Notes: generated by a model from the letters alone, not told the origin. DNA of 64,000 bases from Allomuricauda sp. (GCF_013911645.1 NZ_JACESV010000002.1:682001-746000); one strand, 5' to 3'; shown: positions 34,331 to 43,539, numbered from the stretch's first letter. Translations and numbers: made by a program.

Positions 34331-36661
34331 CTAGAAATCCAAGTCGTCCAAATCGTCTCCAGTATCAATATCTTCCTCTTCTTCCTGTTGTTGTTTGGTA
34401 CAGTCTATATTGATCGACATCTCCTCTGGCACTTCAAAAGCATCTTTGGAAACGCCTATTTCTTCGTTGGCGTAGTTCTTCTTCATATAAAGGGCCCAAA
34501 TCGGCAATGCCATAGATGCTCCCTGGCCATAAGCCAATCGATTAAAGTGTATGGACCTATTGTCTCCGCCTACCCAAACGCCGGTTACTAGATTGGGAAC
34601 CATCCCCATGAACCATCCATCACTTTGATTTTGTGTGGTTCCAGTTTTTCCGGCTATCGGATTTGTCAACTCATAAGGGTATCCGGTTATAATCTCCTTA
34701 TAAACGGTGTTGTTCTTGCCATAGGTGTGCCTTAAACGTCCCCCAGAACCGTATTGGGTCACACCTTCCAAAAGATTGATCATCGCATAGGCAACATCCT
34801 TGCTCAAGACATCTTTTGTTTCGGGTTTGTATTCGAATAGTACGGTACCATTTTTATCTTCTATACGGGTGACCATCACGGGTTTTACATACACCCCTTG
34901 GTTAGCAAAGGTCCCAAAGGCACCCACCATTTCATAGACACTAACATCGGGTGTGCCCAGTGCAATGGACGGCACTTCTGCAATATCCTTTGTAACACCC
35001 ATACTTTTTGCTATGGAAGCCACGGAACCCGGGCCTACCCTATCAATCAATTGCGCTGTGATGGTGTTTACGGAATTGGCCAACGCACTTTTCAGGGACA
35101 TATCCTCTCCCGAGTACTTTCCATCCGAATTCTTTGGGCACCATGCCTCCATGTTCCCATGTTTTCCAGGTTCAATACAGTATTGGTTGTCCGGTAATGT
35201 GTAACATGGGGAATAGCGCAACTGGTCAATCGCCGCAGCATACACGAAAGGTTTAAACAATGAACCCGCTTGTCTTGATCCTTGAATTACATTGTCATAT
35301 TGAAAATGCTTGTAATCTATTCCTCCGACCCATGCTTTTACATGACCAGTCTGTGGTTCCATGGACATCATGGCAGTACGTAGGAATGTTTTGTAGTACC
35401 GTATGGAATCCATAGGTGTCATTATAGTATCTTTTTCAAAGGAATCGCTGTTCCAATCAAAAACGGTCATTTCGGTTTTCTTGTGGAAAGTTGCTTCAAT
35501 GTCCTTTTCATCCAATCCTTCACGTTTAAGATGGCGCCATCTGGCCGATCGTTTCATGGCGCGCTCCATAATGGTATCAATAGCCCCGCTTGTCACATCC
35601 AGAAATGGAGCTGTAGGGTTACGGTCGGGCGTATTTTGGTGAAAGAACTCAGCTTGAAGGTTTTTCATATGTTCTTGCACGGCCTCTTCTGCATTTTGTT
35701 GCATTCTGGAATCTATGGTGGTGTAGACTTTTAGCCCATCCAAATAAATATTATACTTTTCGCCATCAGGTTTTGGGTTTTCACGCACCCAGTTGTTCAA
35801 ATAGCGTTGCATGTACATTCTAAAATAGGTGGCCAACCCTTCTCTGTGGGATTCTGGGTTAAAGTTGATTTTCATCTCCCTGCTTTGCAACGAATCTTTC
35901 TCCTTTTCAGAGATATATCCATATTTGGCCATTTGCCCGAGAACGGTGTTTCGTCTGTTAAAAACCAACTCTTCACGGCGTATGGGATTGTAAAGGGACG
36001 AGTTTTTTAGCATACCTACCAATACGGCGGACTCTTCGGTTTTAAGTTCGGCGGGTTCTTTTCCAAAGTAAATTCTAGATGCAGAACGGATACCGTCTGC
36101 ATTGTACCCAAAATCATAAATATTGAGGTACATGGCGATAATCTCTTCCTTTGTGTAGTTGCGTTCCAAACGTGTGGCTATTACCCACTCCTTTATTTTT
36201 TGTGTAACTGCCTCTAACAAGTTTCTGGATCGTACACCAACAAAAAGTTGGCGTGCCAGCTGTTGGGAAATGGTACTTGCACCTCCTTTGGTTCCCAAAT
36301 AGGCCAAGGCTCTTGCAAAGCCCCGGGCGTCAATACCTGAGTGATCATAATACCGGGCGTCCTCGGTAGCTACCAAGGCATCTACAATGTTTTGCGGAAG
36401 GGTCTCGTAGTCTACCCAAGTTCTGTTGTCGTCCAAATAGAGTTTCCCCAAAGTTTCCCCGTCCGAAGAGATAAACTCGGTGGCCAAGTTGGTCTCTGGG
36501 TTTTCCAAACGTTCAAAGGTGGGCATTTCTCCAAGGGCTCCCCACGAAGCCAAAAGAAAGATCAGAACAACGGAGAGTACCCCTGCTCCAAATAAGATCC
36601 AAAACCACTTAATGAAAGGAAAAAAGTTTTGCTGCTGTTTTTTTTGACGCTTCTTTGCCAT
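34331..36661 (-). CDS. Class A penicillin-binding protein 1A
   Basis: 776 residues. N-terminal basic patch, membrane helix (WFWILFGAGVLSVVLIFLLASWG), GT51 domain with catalytic Glu in ATEDARYYDH, and a transpeptidase domain with SLFK (SxxK), SVN (SxN) and KTGTT. Polymerises and cross-links peptidoglycan on the outer face of the inner membrane. The C-terminus is a very acidic, Gln/Glu/Asp-rich tail (KQQQEEEEDIDTGDDLDDLDF). The start codon overlaps the gldH stop by one base (TAATG). Order ricT-gldH-PBP1A is a Bacteroidota neighbourhood. Confidence 0.96.
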   Translation of the reverse strand: MAKKRQKKQQQNFFPFIKWFWILFGAGVLSVVLIFLLASWGALGEMPTFERLENPETNLATEFISSDGETLGKLYLDDNRTWVDYETLPQNIVDALVATEDARYYDHSGIDARGFARALAYLGTKGGASTISQQLARQLFVGVRSRNLLEAVTQKIKEWVIATRLERNYTKEEIIAMYLNIYDFGYNADGIRSASRIYFGKEPAELKTEESAVLVGMLKNSSLYNPIRREELVFNRRNTVLGQMAKYGYISEKEKDSLQSREMKINFNPESHREGLATYFRMYMQRYLNNWVRENPKPDGEKYNIYLDGLKVYTTIDSRMQQNAEEAVQEHMKNLQAEFFHQNTPDRNPTAPFLDVTSGAIDTIMERAMKRSARWRHLKREGLDEKDIEATFHKKTEMTVFDWNSDSFEKDTIMTPMDSIRYYKTFLRTAMMSMEPQTGHVKAWVGGIDYKHFQYDNVIQGSRQAGSLFKPFVYAAAIDQLRYSPCYTLPDNQYCIEPGKHGNMEAWCPKNSDGKYSGEDMSLKSALANSVNTITAQLIDRVGPGSVASIAKSMGVTKDIAEVPSIALGTPDVSVYEMVGAFGTFANQGVYVKPVMVTRIEDKNGTVLFEYKPETKDVLSKDVAYAMINLLEGVTQYGSGGRLRHTYGKNNTVYKEIITGYPYELTNPIAGKTGTTQNQSDGWFMGMVPNLVTGVWVGGDNRSIHFNRLAYGQGASMALPIWALYMKKNYANEEIGVSKDAFEVPEEMSINIDCTKQQQEEEEDIDTGDDLDDLDF

Positions 36662-37152
36662 TATAATTTGGGTGCTTTTTCTATTTCCAAACCAACATCT
36701 GTTACTCCTTCTAAAATATGAAGGCCTTCCACATCGCCATTTTTGCGCATGGCGTGGGAAATATTCACTTTATATACGCCAGAATCGGGAAAACCGATGT
36801 TTTCCTTGTACCAAAGTTTGTTTTCCTTAATGCTTCCCATTCCTTTCCCCAACCATTCTCCACTGGGTTCTGCCATTTTATATTCCAATGTATCCTTAAC
36901 GGTATTGCCGCTTGGATATTCTAACTCGGTAATCAAGAATAAATTGCTAAAGGCAAAAGTATCATCATTTCTGATATTGATGAACATATTGTATGTTTCC
37001 GTGGAATCCAGTTCGGAAAATTGAAAGTCCACCCCTTGATCCATTTCCCACTTTCCTTCTTTGATGGGTCTGTAATCCGAATAGACCAACAGCTCATTAC
37101 AGGATGATAGGGCAAGGACTGCGATAAGTAGAAACAAAAATTTATTTCGCAT
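36661..37152 (-). CDS. gldH: Gliding motility lipoprotein GldH
   Basis: 163 residues from ATG 37152 (MRNKFLFLLIAVLALSSCNELLVYSDYRPI); the track start 22 codons upstream is rejected since it runs deep into ricT. Lipobox ALSSC. The core WEMDQGVDFQFSELDSTETYNMFINIRNDDTFAFSNLFLITELEYPSGNTVKDTLEYKMAEPSGEWLGKGMGSIKENKLWYKENIGFPDSGVYKVNISHAMR is typical GldH. Required for gliding and T9SS output in flavobacteria. Start overlaps the end of ricT by 11 bp. Confidence 0.95.
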   Translation of the reverse strand: MRNKFLFLLIAVLALSSCNELLVYSDYRPIKEGKWEMDQGVDFQFSELDSTETYNMFINIRNDDTFAFSNLFLITELEYPSGNTVKDTLEYKMAEPSGEWLGKGMGSIKENKLWYKENIGFPDSGVYKVNISHAMRKNGDVEGLHILEGVTDVGLEIEKAPKL

Positions 37153-38299
37153 TGGATGCTTTGGATTTTGGTTTTCTACGTTTTTTCTTTCTTCGCTTTT
37201 TATTCTTGGGCCTATCAAAACGGGTAAGGCTGTCTTGGCCCACTACATTTTCGAAAGTAGTCTTTTCTTCCGCTATATTATCTGCGGCATACTCCTCAAG
37301 ACTGGCAACTTTATCACCTTTCTTGTTAAGTTCCAGGATTTCCAAAACTTGGTCTTTGGACAAGGTATGCCATGTAGCGGGTTCATCTTTGTAAGAGAAC
37401 CATAGTGTTTCCTTAAAAATATCCGCTTTTTGACAAAAAGCTATCCCTTTCTGGGTTTTGAGCTTACAATCGGAGGGGGGGAAGTTTTTGAGTGCCTCCA
37501 GATACATATCCAACTCGTAATTGAGGCAGCACTTCAATTTACCGCACTGACCTGCCAATTTTTGAGGGTTCAAGGCCAATTGTTGGTAACGGGCAGATGC
37601 TGTGCTCACCGACCTAAAATCTGTCAACCAGGTAGAGCAACAAAGTTCACGACCGCAAGAACCGATGCCTCCCAAGCGCTGTGCTTCTTGCCGGTAGCCG
37701 ATTTGGCGCATCTCAATTCGAATGCCGAAGGCTTTGGCCATGTCCTTGATCAATTGCCTAAAATCCACGCGATCTTCGGCCGTATAGTAAAATGTGGCCT
37801 TGGAACCATCTCCTTGGAATTCCACGTCGCTAAGCTTCATTTCAAGTTTTAGGGAAATGGCGATTTCTCGGGAACGCTTTTTTATTTCTTCTTCCCTATC
37901 CCTACATTTTTGCCAAATATCAATGTCCCGTTGGGTGGCTTTTCTGTAAATTTTTGGGATGGTCTTATCATCAGGTGCCACCTTTTTCTTTTTCATCTGT
38001 ATCCGCACCAATTCACCGGTAAGGGTAACAACGCCGACATCATGACCGGATTTGGCCTGGGTGGCCACTACATCGCCTATGGACAATGTGAGATTCTCCG
38101 TATTCCTAAAAAATTCCTTTCTACTATTTTTAAAACGTACCTCAACGCAATCAAAAGGTTTTTGACCGTTGGGCAACGACATATTGGAAAGCCAGTCAAA
38201 GACTGTTAGCTTGTTACAACCATCAGTGCCGCAAGTACCATTGTTCTTGCAACCACGCGGTTGTCCATCCTTGCCGGTTGAACAACTGCTACACGCCAT
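37142..38299 (-). CDS. ricT: RicT-like PSP1-domain protein
   Basis: 385 residues. Cys-rich start (MACSSCSTGKDGQPRGCKNNGTCGTDGCN) and PSP1 domain with GSCGRELCCSTWLTDFRSVS and QCGKLKCCLNYELDMYLEAL, the conserved Cys pairs of this family. The C-terminus is a Lys/Arg tail (KNKKRRKKKRRKPKSKA). In Bacillus the relative RicT (YaaT) acts on RNA processing and sporulation; here the role is unknown. Conserved partner upstream of gldH. Confidence 0.92.
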   Translation of the reverse strand: MACSSCSTGKDGQPRGCKNNGTCGTDGCNKLTVFDWLSNMSLPNGQKPFDCVEVRFKNSRKEFFRNTENLTLSIGDVVATQAKSGHDVGVVTLTGELVRIQMKKKKVAPDDKTIPKIYRKATQRDIDIWQKCRDREEEIKKRSREIAISLKLEMKLSDVEFQGDGSKATFYYTAEDRVDFRQLIKDMAKAFGIRIEMRQIGYRQEAQRLGGIGSCGRELCCSTWLTDFRSVSTASARYQQLALNPQKLAGQCGKLKCCLNYELDMYLEALKNFPPSDCKLKTQKGIAFCQKADIFKETLWFSYKDEPATWHTLSKDQVLEILELNKKGDKVASLEEYAADNIAEEKTTFENVVGQDSLTRFDRPKNKKRRKKKRRKPKSKASNAK

Positions 38300-38466
38300 A
38301 TTTAATATCTTGATTGAGGTGCCGATAAAACGTTGTCGGTTGGATTACAGTCACAAACTCCCTCAAGCATTGAGAAATTTAAAAACTCATCACGACTGTG
38401 CTCGATGTGACATGAAATTCCTTCCTATCCGTTTAAACAACCTCAATAGGGTTCATAAAAATTACT

Positions 38467-38487
38467 AATTGTAAATATAGTACAATT
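38467..38487. repeat. AATTGTA-N7-TACAATT inverted repeat downstream of trhO
   Basis: Perfect 7-bp arms with a 7-base loop (AATATAG), about 20 bases past the trhO stop. No T run, so it is a weak terminator at best; it may be an operator or mRNA end. The rest of 38300-38505 shows a CTCAA-gca-TTGAG hairpin and no gene. Confidence 0.4.
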
Positions 38488-38505
38488 TGTTGCAGTAGTG
38501 AAATG

Positions 38506-39537
38506 CTACTTCTTGTATTTCAGCACGGGAGAACGTCCTTTTTTGAATATTTTGTTGCTGGCCCCCTTGCCTTTGCGCAAACGTTTTTGTTCTTCGTAGG
38601 GCAACGCGTGTATTTCCATGCAATCCACAGAGCAGCAATTGTTCATTTTTTCAGCGCACTCCTCGCATTGGATAAACAGTAAATGGCAGGCTTCGTTGGC
38701 ACAGTTCACATGGGTATCGCAAGGTTTACCGCATTGATGGCAATGCGCTATCACTTCGTCCGATATACGTTCCCCCCTCCTGTGGTCAAAAACAAAGTTT
38801 TTTCCCAAGAATTTATTCTCCAATTGCTTTTCCCTTACTTGTCGGGTGTATTCGATGATGCCCCCTTCTAGCTGGTACACATTTTTGAAACCTTTGTGTT
38901 TGTAATAGGCACTGGCCTTTTCGCAGCGGATACCACCAGTGCAATACATCACCAGTTTTTTGTCTTCCTTGTGCTCGGCAAGATCTTGTTCTATAATATC
39001 AAGGGAATCGCGAAAAGTGTCCACATCGGGTGTGACGGCATTTTTAAAATGGCCTATCTCGCTTTCGTAATGGTTTCGCATATCTACCAGAACGGTATTC
39101 TCGTCTTCAATAAGTTCGTTAAACTGTTCCGCGTCTACGTGGATTCCTTTGTTGGTGACATCAAACGTGTTGTCGTTCAGCCCATCCGCCACAATTTTTT
39201 TGCGGACCTTCACTTTCAATTTCAAAAATGATTTGTTGTCCTGCTCAATGGCGATGTTCAACCGCACATTTTCCAAAAATGTAATGCTGTCCAGATGTTC
39301 CTTAAAAACGATAAAATTGTCCGCAGGAACCGAAAGTTGGGCGTTTATTCCTTCGTGGGCCACATAAATCCGACCCAGAACTTCCATATCGTTCCAAGCC
39401 AAAAAAAGATGGTTCCTTAAAATTTGGGGATTACCTATGTGTGCATATTTATAGAAAGAGATGGTAAGCCGTTCTTTTCCAGCTTCCTCAATAAGGGCCT
39501 CCCTTTCTTTTGCACTTAATGTGTTGTACAGTTGCAT
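38506..39537 (-). CDS. trhO: tRNA uridine(34) hydroxylase, rhodanese-type
   Basis: 343 residues. N-terminal ferredoxin-like part, then rhodanese domain with the active Cys in VMYCTGGIRCEKASAYYKHKGF. C-terminal Cys-rich region (CHQCGKPCDTHVNCANEACHLLFIQCEECAEKMNNCCSVDC). TrhO (YceA/UPF0176) makes 5-hydroxyuridine at position 34 of tRNA using O2. Promoter and a structured leader are visible upstream. Confidence 0.94.
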   Translation of the reverse strand: MQLYNTLSAKEREALIEEAGKERLTISFYKYAHIGNPQILRNHLFLAWNDMEVLGRIYVAHEGINAQLSVPADNFIVFKEHLDSITFLENVRLNIAIEQDNKSFLKLKVKVRKKIVADGLNDNTFDVTNKGIHVDAEQFNELIEDENTVLVDMRNHYESEIGHFKNAVTPDVDTFRDSLDIIEQDLAEHKEDKKLVMYCTGGIRCEKASAYYKHKGFKNVYQLEGGIIEYTRQVREKQLENKFLGKNFVFDHRRGERISDEVIAHCHQCGKPCDTHVNCANEACHLLFIQCEECAEKMNNCCSVDCMEIHALPYEEQKRLRKGKGASNKIFKKGRSPVLKYKK

Positions 39538-39554
39538 GCTATACTTGATTAAGC

Positions 39555-39588
39555 CTGCCTGTCGGCAGACAGGTTAAAGAATGGTTCT
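39555..39588 (-). promoter_or_regulatory. Two hairpins in the trhO leader
   Basis: Minus strand: AAGAA-cca-TTCTT at about 39576-39588, then CCTGTC-tgcc-GACAGG at about 39555-39570. They lie in the ~57 nt between promoter and start codon. The second resembles a dispersed repeat arm, so it may be repeat-derived and not regulatory. Confidence 0.4.
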
Positions 39589-39600
39589 TAAAATGTGGGG

Positions 39601-39634
39601 CAAAGATAAGAATTAAAGGGCAAGTAAATCAAAA
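39601..39634 (-). promoter_or_regulatory. trhO promoter, TTTTG-N21-TATCTTTG
   Basis: Minus strand: -7 box TATCTTTG (perfect TAnnTTTG) at 39601-39608 and TTTTG at about 39630-39634, spacing 21. This is one of the clearest promoters in the window. Between here and recA (39635-39827) I see an inverted repeat and no gene. Confidence 0.65.
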
Positions 39635-39703
39635 GGGCCTGTTAAGGGCCCCTTGATCTACTACTTCCTTTTCATAGCTAAATTTTCTTCCTCCTAGCAA
39701 TGC

Positions 39704-39719
39704 GAGCTATAATTAGCTC
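39704..39719. promoter_or_regulatory. GAGCTA-taat-TAGCTC palindrome upstream of recA
   Basis: Perfect 6-bp arms around TAAT, about 109 bases before the recA ATG. No other copy was noticed here. It could be an operator for recA; flavobacteria often lack a standard LexA box, so the regulator is unknown. Confidence 0.45.
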
Positions 39720-39827
39720 TATGTAGATGAGTTAGTACCCTTAAGATGTATTGTTATTAAAAAGGTTGCGTGGCCTTTGTGGCATGTTGAAAGAAATGGT
39801 ATTTTAGCCTTCCTAACATTTTTTACC

Positions 39828-40835
39828 ATGAGCAAAGAGAAAGAAGCAAAATTAAAAGCCCTTAAACTTACATTGGACAAGCTTGACAAGACCTACGGCA
39901 AAGGTGCTGTCATGAAAATGGGGGACAGTGTTGTTGAAGATGTTGAAGTGATTCCTTCCGGCTCATTGGGATTGGATATTGCCCTCGGCGTAGGGGGTTA
40001 CCCGAGAGGACGGGTGATTGAAATATACGGTCCTGAATCCTCAGGTAAAACTACATTGACACTGCATGCGATTGCCGAAGCCCAAAAAGCTGGTGGCATT
40101 GCCGCTTTTATTGATGCAGAACATGCTTTTGACCGATTTTATGCCAAAAAGTTAGGGGTTGATATTGACAACTTGATCATCTCCCAGCCCGATCACGGAG
40201 AGCAAGCTTTGGAAATTACCGAAAACTTGATTCGTTCCGGTGCTATTGACATTGTAATCGTGGATTCCGTGGCAGCCCTTACACCAAAAAGTGAGATCGA
40301 GGGTGAAATGGGAGATTCCAAAATGGGATTGCATGCGCGTTTAATGTCTCAAGCACTGCGAAAATTGACTTCCACCATCAGCAAAACAAAATGTACCGTA
40401 ATATTTATTAACCAGTTGCGGGAAAAAATCGGGGTAATGTTCGGAAATCCAGAAACAACCACCGGGGGCAACGCCCTTAAATTTTATGCATCCGTACGAT
40501 TGGATATTAGGCGTTCCACACAGATCAAAAGCACCGATGGTGATGTACAAGGAAACAAGACCCGAGTAAAAGTGGTGAAAAACAAAGTGGCACCGCCATT
40601 TAAAACTGCGGAATTTGATATTATGTACGGTGAGGGAATTTCCAAAATAGGAGAAATACTTGATTTGGGAGTCGCCTACGAAATTGTAAAAAAGAGTGGC
40701 TCTTGGTTCAGTTATGGCGACACCAAATTGGGACAGGGAAGGGATGCCGTAAAATCACTCCTAATGGACAATCCTGAACTATCCGAAGAATTGGAAAGCA
40801 AAATCAGGGAGGCCATTGCAGCGGTAAGCGAATAA
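39828..40835 (+). CDS. recA: Recombinase RecA
   Basis: 335 residues from ATG 39828 ([33 protein letters not shown]); the GTG/ATG 17 codons upstream is not used by the family. Walker [11 protein letters not shown]1/L2 loop regions with [55 protein letters not shown]. Strand exchange and SOS signalling; also loads with DprA in transformation. No lexA follows. Confidence 0.97.
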   Translation: MSKEKEAKLKALKLTLDKLDKTYGKGAVMKMGDSVVEDVEVIPSGSLGLDIALGVGGYPRGRVIEIYGPESSGKTTLTLHAIAEAQKAGGIAAFIDAEHAFDRFYAKKLGVDIDNLIISQPDHGEQALEITENLIRSGAIDIVIVDSVAALTPKSEIEGEMGDSKMGLHARLMSQALRKLTSTISKTKCTVIFINQLREKIGVMFGNPETTTGGNALKFYASVRLDIRRSTQIKSTDGDVQGNKTRVKVVKNKVAPPFKTAEFDIMYGEGISKIGEILDLGVAYEIVKKSGSWFSYGDTKLGQGRDAVKSLLMDNPELSEELESKIREAIAAVSE

Positions 40836-40876
40836 CCCTTTTATCGATTTTTATGAGAGATTAACTTTTAGTTGTG

Positions 40877-40935
40877 AAAATCCTACGCAACCCTTGTCTG
40901 TGCTGCACATCTAGGGAATAAAAGGATTTTTATTA
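40877..40935 (+). other. Long hairpin spanning the end of recA leader to the next start
   Basis: Arms AAAATCCT (40877-40884) and AGGATTTT (40923-40930) enclose CCCT/AGGG and TGTG-ctg-CACA pairings. The right arm runs into TTTTTATT at the Shine-Dalgarno site of the next gene. It could be the recA terminator or a structured leader of that gene. Confidence 0.45.
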
Positions 40936-41375
40936 TGAAAAAAGTATTAGTGCCCTTTATGTTGATTGTGGCATGCTCATGGTTCGTCTCTTGTGAGGTG
41001 GATGATGATTCCCCCAATTTTTACTTTACAGCCTTAAAAACAGTTGAGGCCGATGTGCCCGAATCATTTGAGTATGGGAAAACCTACGACATTGAAGTAA
41101 CCTACCAAAGACCAAACGGATGCACCTTTTTTGAAGGATTTGATGTAACAGACACTGCGGAAACGGGCCGTGATGTAGTTGTGGTCGGCTCTGTGCTAAC
41201 CGATGAAGACCGAGCTTGCACCGAAGCCGTGGAAGAAGTTGTGGCCACGTTAAAATTCAATGTAATTTACACCAAAGACTATACCTTCCGGTTTTATGCG
41301 GGTGATGACGCCGAAGGCAATGCAACTTATTTGGAATATACAATCCCAGTAGCGGAAGGGGAACAAACAAATTAA
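40935..41375 (+). CDS. Hypothetical surface lipoprotein
   Basis: 146 residues. Signal peptide and lipobox (WFVSC) followed by EVDDD, a good surface-export signal. The mature part is beta-rich with two Cys (NGCTFFEG, DRACTEA). No family recognised. 28 bp before the ECF sigma gene, in the same direction. Confidence 0.8.
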   Translation: MKKVLVPFMLIVACSWFVSCEVDDDSPNFYFTALKTVEADVPESFEYGKTYDIEVTYQRPNGCTFFEGFDVTDTAETGRDVVVVGSVLTDEDRACTEAVEEVVATLKFNVIYTKDYTFRFYAGDDAEGNATYLEYTIPVAEGEQTN

Positions 41376-41403
41376 ATAGCAACTATCCAAAATTGACCAA
41401 CAT

Positions 41404-41934
41404 TTGGATCTTGAAGAACTGATACATAACTGTAAAAACGGAAATCGAAAGGCCCAAGCCGAGCTATACCGGAGATACTCCGGTATTCTTTTCGGTATGT
41501 GCCTCAAATATTCCCGTAACAAAACGGAAGCGGAGGACAATCTGCACGACAGTTTTATGACCATATTCGACAAGGTCGACCAGTTTGGTTTTAAAGGATC
41601 CTTTGAAGGTTGGATTAAACGGATAACCGTAAACACGGTACTTCAGAAATACAGAAAAGACCAATACCTCAACGTCGTTTCAGAAAATATTGAAGACGAG
41701 GTAGAAGTAGAAACGGAAGACACGGACATAAGCCTTTCAACCTTATTAGGTTACATACAAGAGCTGCCACATAAGTATAGGCTAACCTTTAACCTTTACG
41801 TATTGGACGGCTACAGTCACAAAGAAATCGGTGAGATGCTGGGGACATCCACCGGAACCTCAAAATCCAATTTAGCTAGGGCCAAGGCCATTTTGAGGGA
41901 CAAAATAGAAAAAGCCAAAATAAACATTGCTTAA
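41404..41934 (+). CDS. ECF RNA polymerase sigma factor
   Basis: 176 residues, TTG start. Sigma-2 region: YRRYSGILFGMCLKYSRNKTEAEDNLHDSFMTIFDKVDQFG. Sigma-4 region: LLGYIQELPHKYRLTFNLYVLDGYSHKEIGEMLGTSTGTSKSNLARAKAIL. Directs RNA polymerase to a small regulon. Followed after 12 bp by a protein with an anti-sigma-like N-terminus, so the pair is likely a signalling unit. Confidence 0.93.
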   Translation: MDLEELIHNCKNGNRKAQAELYRRYSGILFGMCLKYSRNKTEAEDNLHDSFMTIFDKVDQFGFKGSFEGWIKRITVNTVLQKYRKDQYLNVVSENIEDEVEVETEDTDISLSTLLGYIQELPHKYRLTFNLYVLDGYSHKEIGEMLGTSTGTSKSNLARAKAILRDKIEKAKINIA

Positions 41935-41946
41935 ATAGAACTAACG

Positions 41947-43398
41947 ATGGGGAAAAAGAATTTAGAGCAATTGTTCAAAGAAAGTTTTCAAGACTTTCAT
42001 GAAGTCCCGGACAAAAAAGTCTGGAACTCCATTGAAGCCTCTTTGGACAAAAAGAAACAAAAAAAGCGGGTAATACCTATTTGGTGGAGCTTGGGCGGCG
42101 CAGCCGCAGCCTTGGTAATACTCCTGTTGGCAATCAATCCGTTTGCGGAAGAACCAAAAGAAGAACAAATTATTACCGACCGGGAAAACATTGCTGTTCC
42201 AGACGAAACCAGTAATTCAGAAGAAAAGAAGAGTAAAGGCTTTAATAGTCCAGTGACTACTTCAGAAAAACAAGGGGATGGCTTGGCAAATACATCCGAT
42301 AGTGAAAACTCGGAGGAAGGAAACCATCCAACAACCGATAACGGCTTACACAAAAATGAGGTTTCGGCAATTGCCGAAAATGTTGCTTCCACCAATTCAA
42401 AAATAAATGACCCAGCGGGTAAAACTCAGGCCAAAAACAATGGTTTGATCGAATCTGAAGCACTTTCTTCTGAAAAAGATGGAGCAGAAAAAAACAGTGC
42501 CATTGCGATGAACGGTGATGAAGGCCAAAGGCGAACCACTGAAACAGACAGGGATAACAACCAAGTTGCACAGCATACAGAAGAAAAAGTAGAGGCTGAA
42601 AAAAAATCCATTTACGATGCGATTGAAGAGCAAAAGGAAATAGAAGAAGCGGTGGCAGAAAACAAAACGGGAAAATGGTCCGTTGGTCCTTCTTTGGCAC
42701 CTGTATATTTTGATGCTACTGGAGATGGCTCTCCTGTTGGAGCCGATTTTTCCTCCAACTCAAAATCGGGGAAGTTTAATTTAAGCTATGGTCTTACGGT
42801 AGCGTATGAAGTGGGGAAAAAATTAAAAATCCGCTCCGGAGTGCACAGGGTAAATTATGGTTACAATACCAACGATGTGGTTTTTTCCTCTACTTTACGG
42901 GCTGCATCGGCCAACAAAATAGCAAATATTGATTATAACCCAAATTCCGAATCCATAATTGTACAAAGTAGGGAAAGCGCCAAAAATGCACCTGCGATCA
43001 ACTCCAAAGAGGTTCTATTCAACGAAGCCCCCTCCCTTGATGGTAAAATGGTTCAACAATTGGGATATATTGAAGTCCCATTGGAAGTAAATTACGCCGT
43101 TTTGGACAAAAAGTTAGGCGTTGATCTTATAGGAGGTGTAAGCTCACTTTTCCTTGTGGACAATTCAGTGTTGTTGGAATCCAATGAACTGGTTACCGAA
43201 ATGGGCGAGGCGAACAACATAAACGCTTTAAACTTTAGCGCCAATGTGGGTATGGGCCTCAATTATAAATTTACACCCAAGGTCAGGTTTAATATTGAAC
43301 CTGTATTCAAGTATCAATTAAACACTTTTTCCAATGTGTCCGGCAATTTTAAACCTTATTCCATTGGAGTTTATAGCGGCATAAGTTTTAAGTTTTAA
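41947..43398 (+). CDS. Anti-sigma-like N-terminus fused to an outer-membrane beta-barrel
   Basis: 483 residues. Residues ~1-40 (LEQLFKESFQDFHEVPDKKVWNSIEASLDKKK) look like the cytosolic part of a Bacteroidota anti-sigma factor. One membrane helix at ~45-62 (WWSLGGAAAALVILLLAI). Then ~170 residues of Ser/Glu/Asn-rich linker, then residues ~240-483 as alternating strands ending KPYSIGVYSGISFKF, a barrel with terminal Phe. The architecture would span both membranes. It follows the ECF sigma gene by 12 bp. Confidence 0.75.
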   Translation: MGKKNLEQLFKESFQDFHEVPDKKVWNSIEASLDKKKQKKRVIPIWWSLGGAAAALVILLLAINPFAEEPKEEQIITDRENIAVPDETSNSEEKKSKGFNSPVTTSEKQGDGLANTSDSENSEEGNHPTTDNGLHKNEVSAIAENVASTNSKINDPAGKTQAKNNGLIESEALSSEKDGAEKNSAIAMNGDEGQRRTTETDRDNNQVAQHTEEKVEAEKKSIYDAIEEQKEIEEAVAENKTGKWSVGPSLAPVYFDATGDGSPVGADFSSNSKSGKFNLSYGLTVAYEVGKKLKIRSGVHRVNYGYNTNDVVFSSTLRAASANKIANIDYNPNSESIIVQSRESAKNAPAINSKEVLFNEAPSLDGKMVQQLGYIEVPLEVNYAVLDKKLGVDLIGGVSSLFLVDNSVLLESNELVTEMGEANNINALNFSANVGMGLNYKFTPKVRFNIEPVFKYQLNTFSNVSGNFKPYSIGVYSGISFKF

Positions 43399-43421
43399 TA
43401 TGTAAGAAGTTGGTTAGGAAG

Positions 43422-43473
43422 ATTGCTCCTTTAAGCAATCAATTAAGCGCCCTATTAAAAAGGGTGCTTTTTT
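43422..43473 (+). terminator. Terminator of the sigma/anti-sigma operon
   Basis: Two hairpins: GATTGCT-ccttta-AGCAATC and AAGCGCCCT-attaaaa-AGGGTGCTT, then TTTTTTG. The second has a G-U pair and a T run. The GTG (43474) used by the track for the next gene falls directly after it. Confidence 0.8.
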
Positions 43474-43539
43474 GTGCCAAAGACATTCACATATTTTTCT
43501 TACTTTCAGACTTATAAAACTAACCAACCTTTTGACAAT

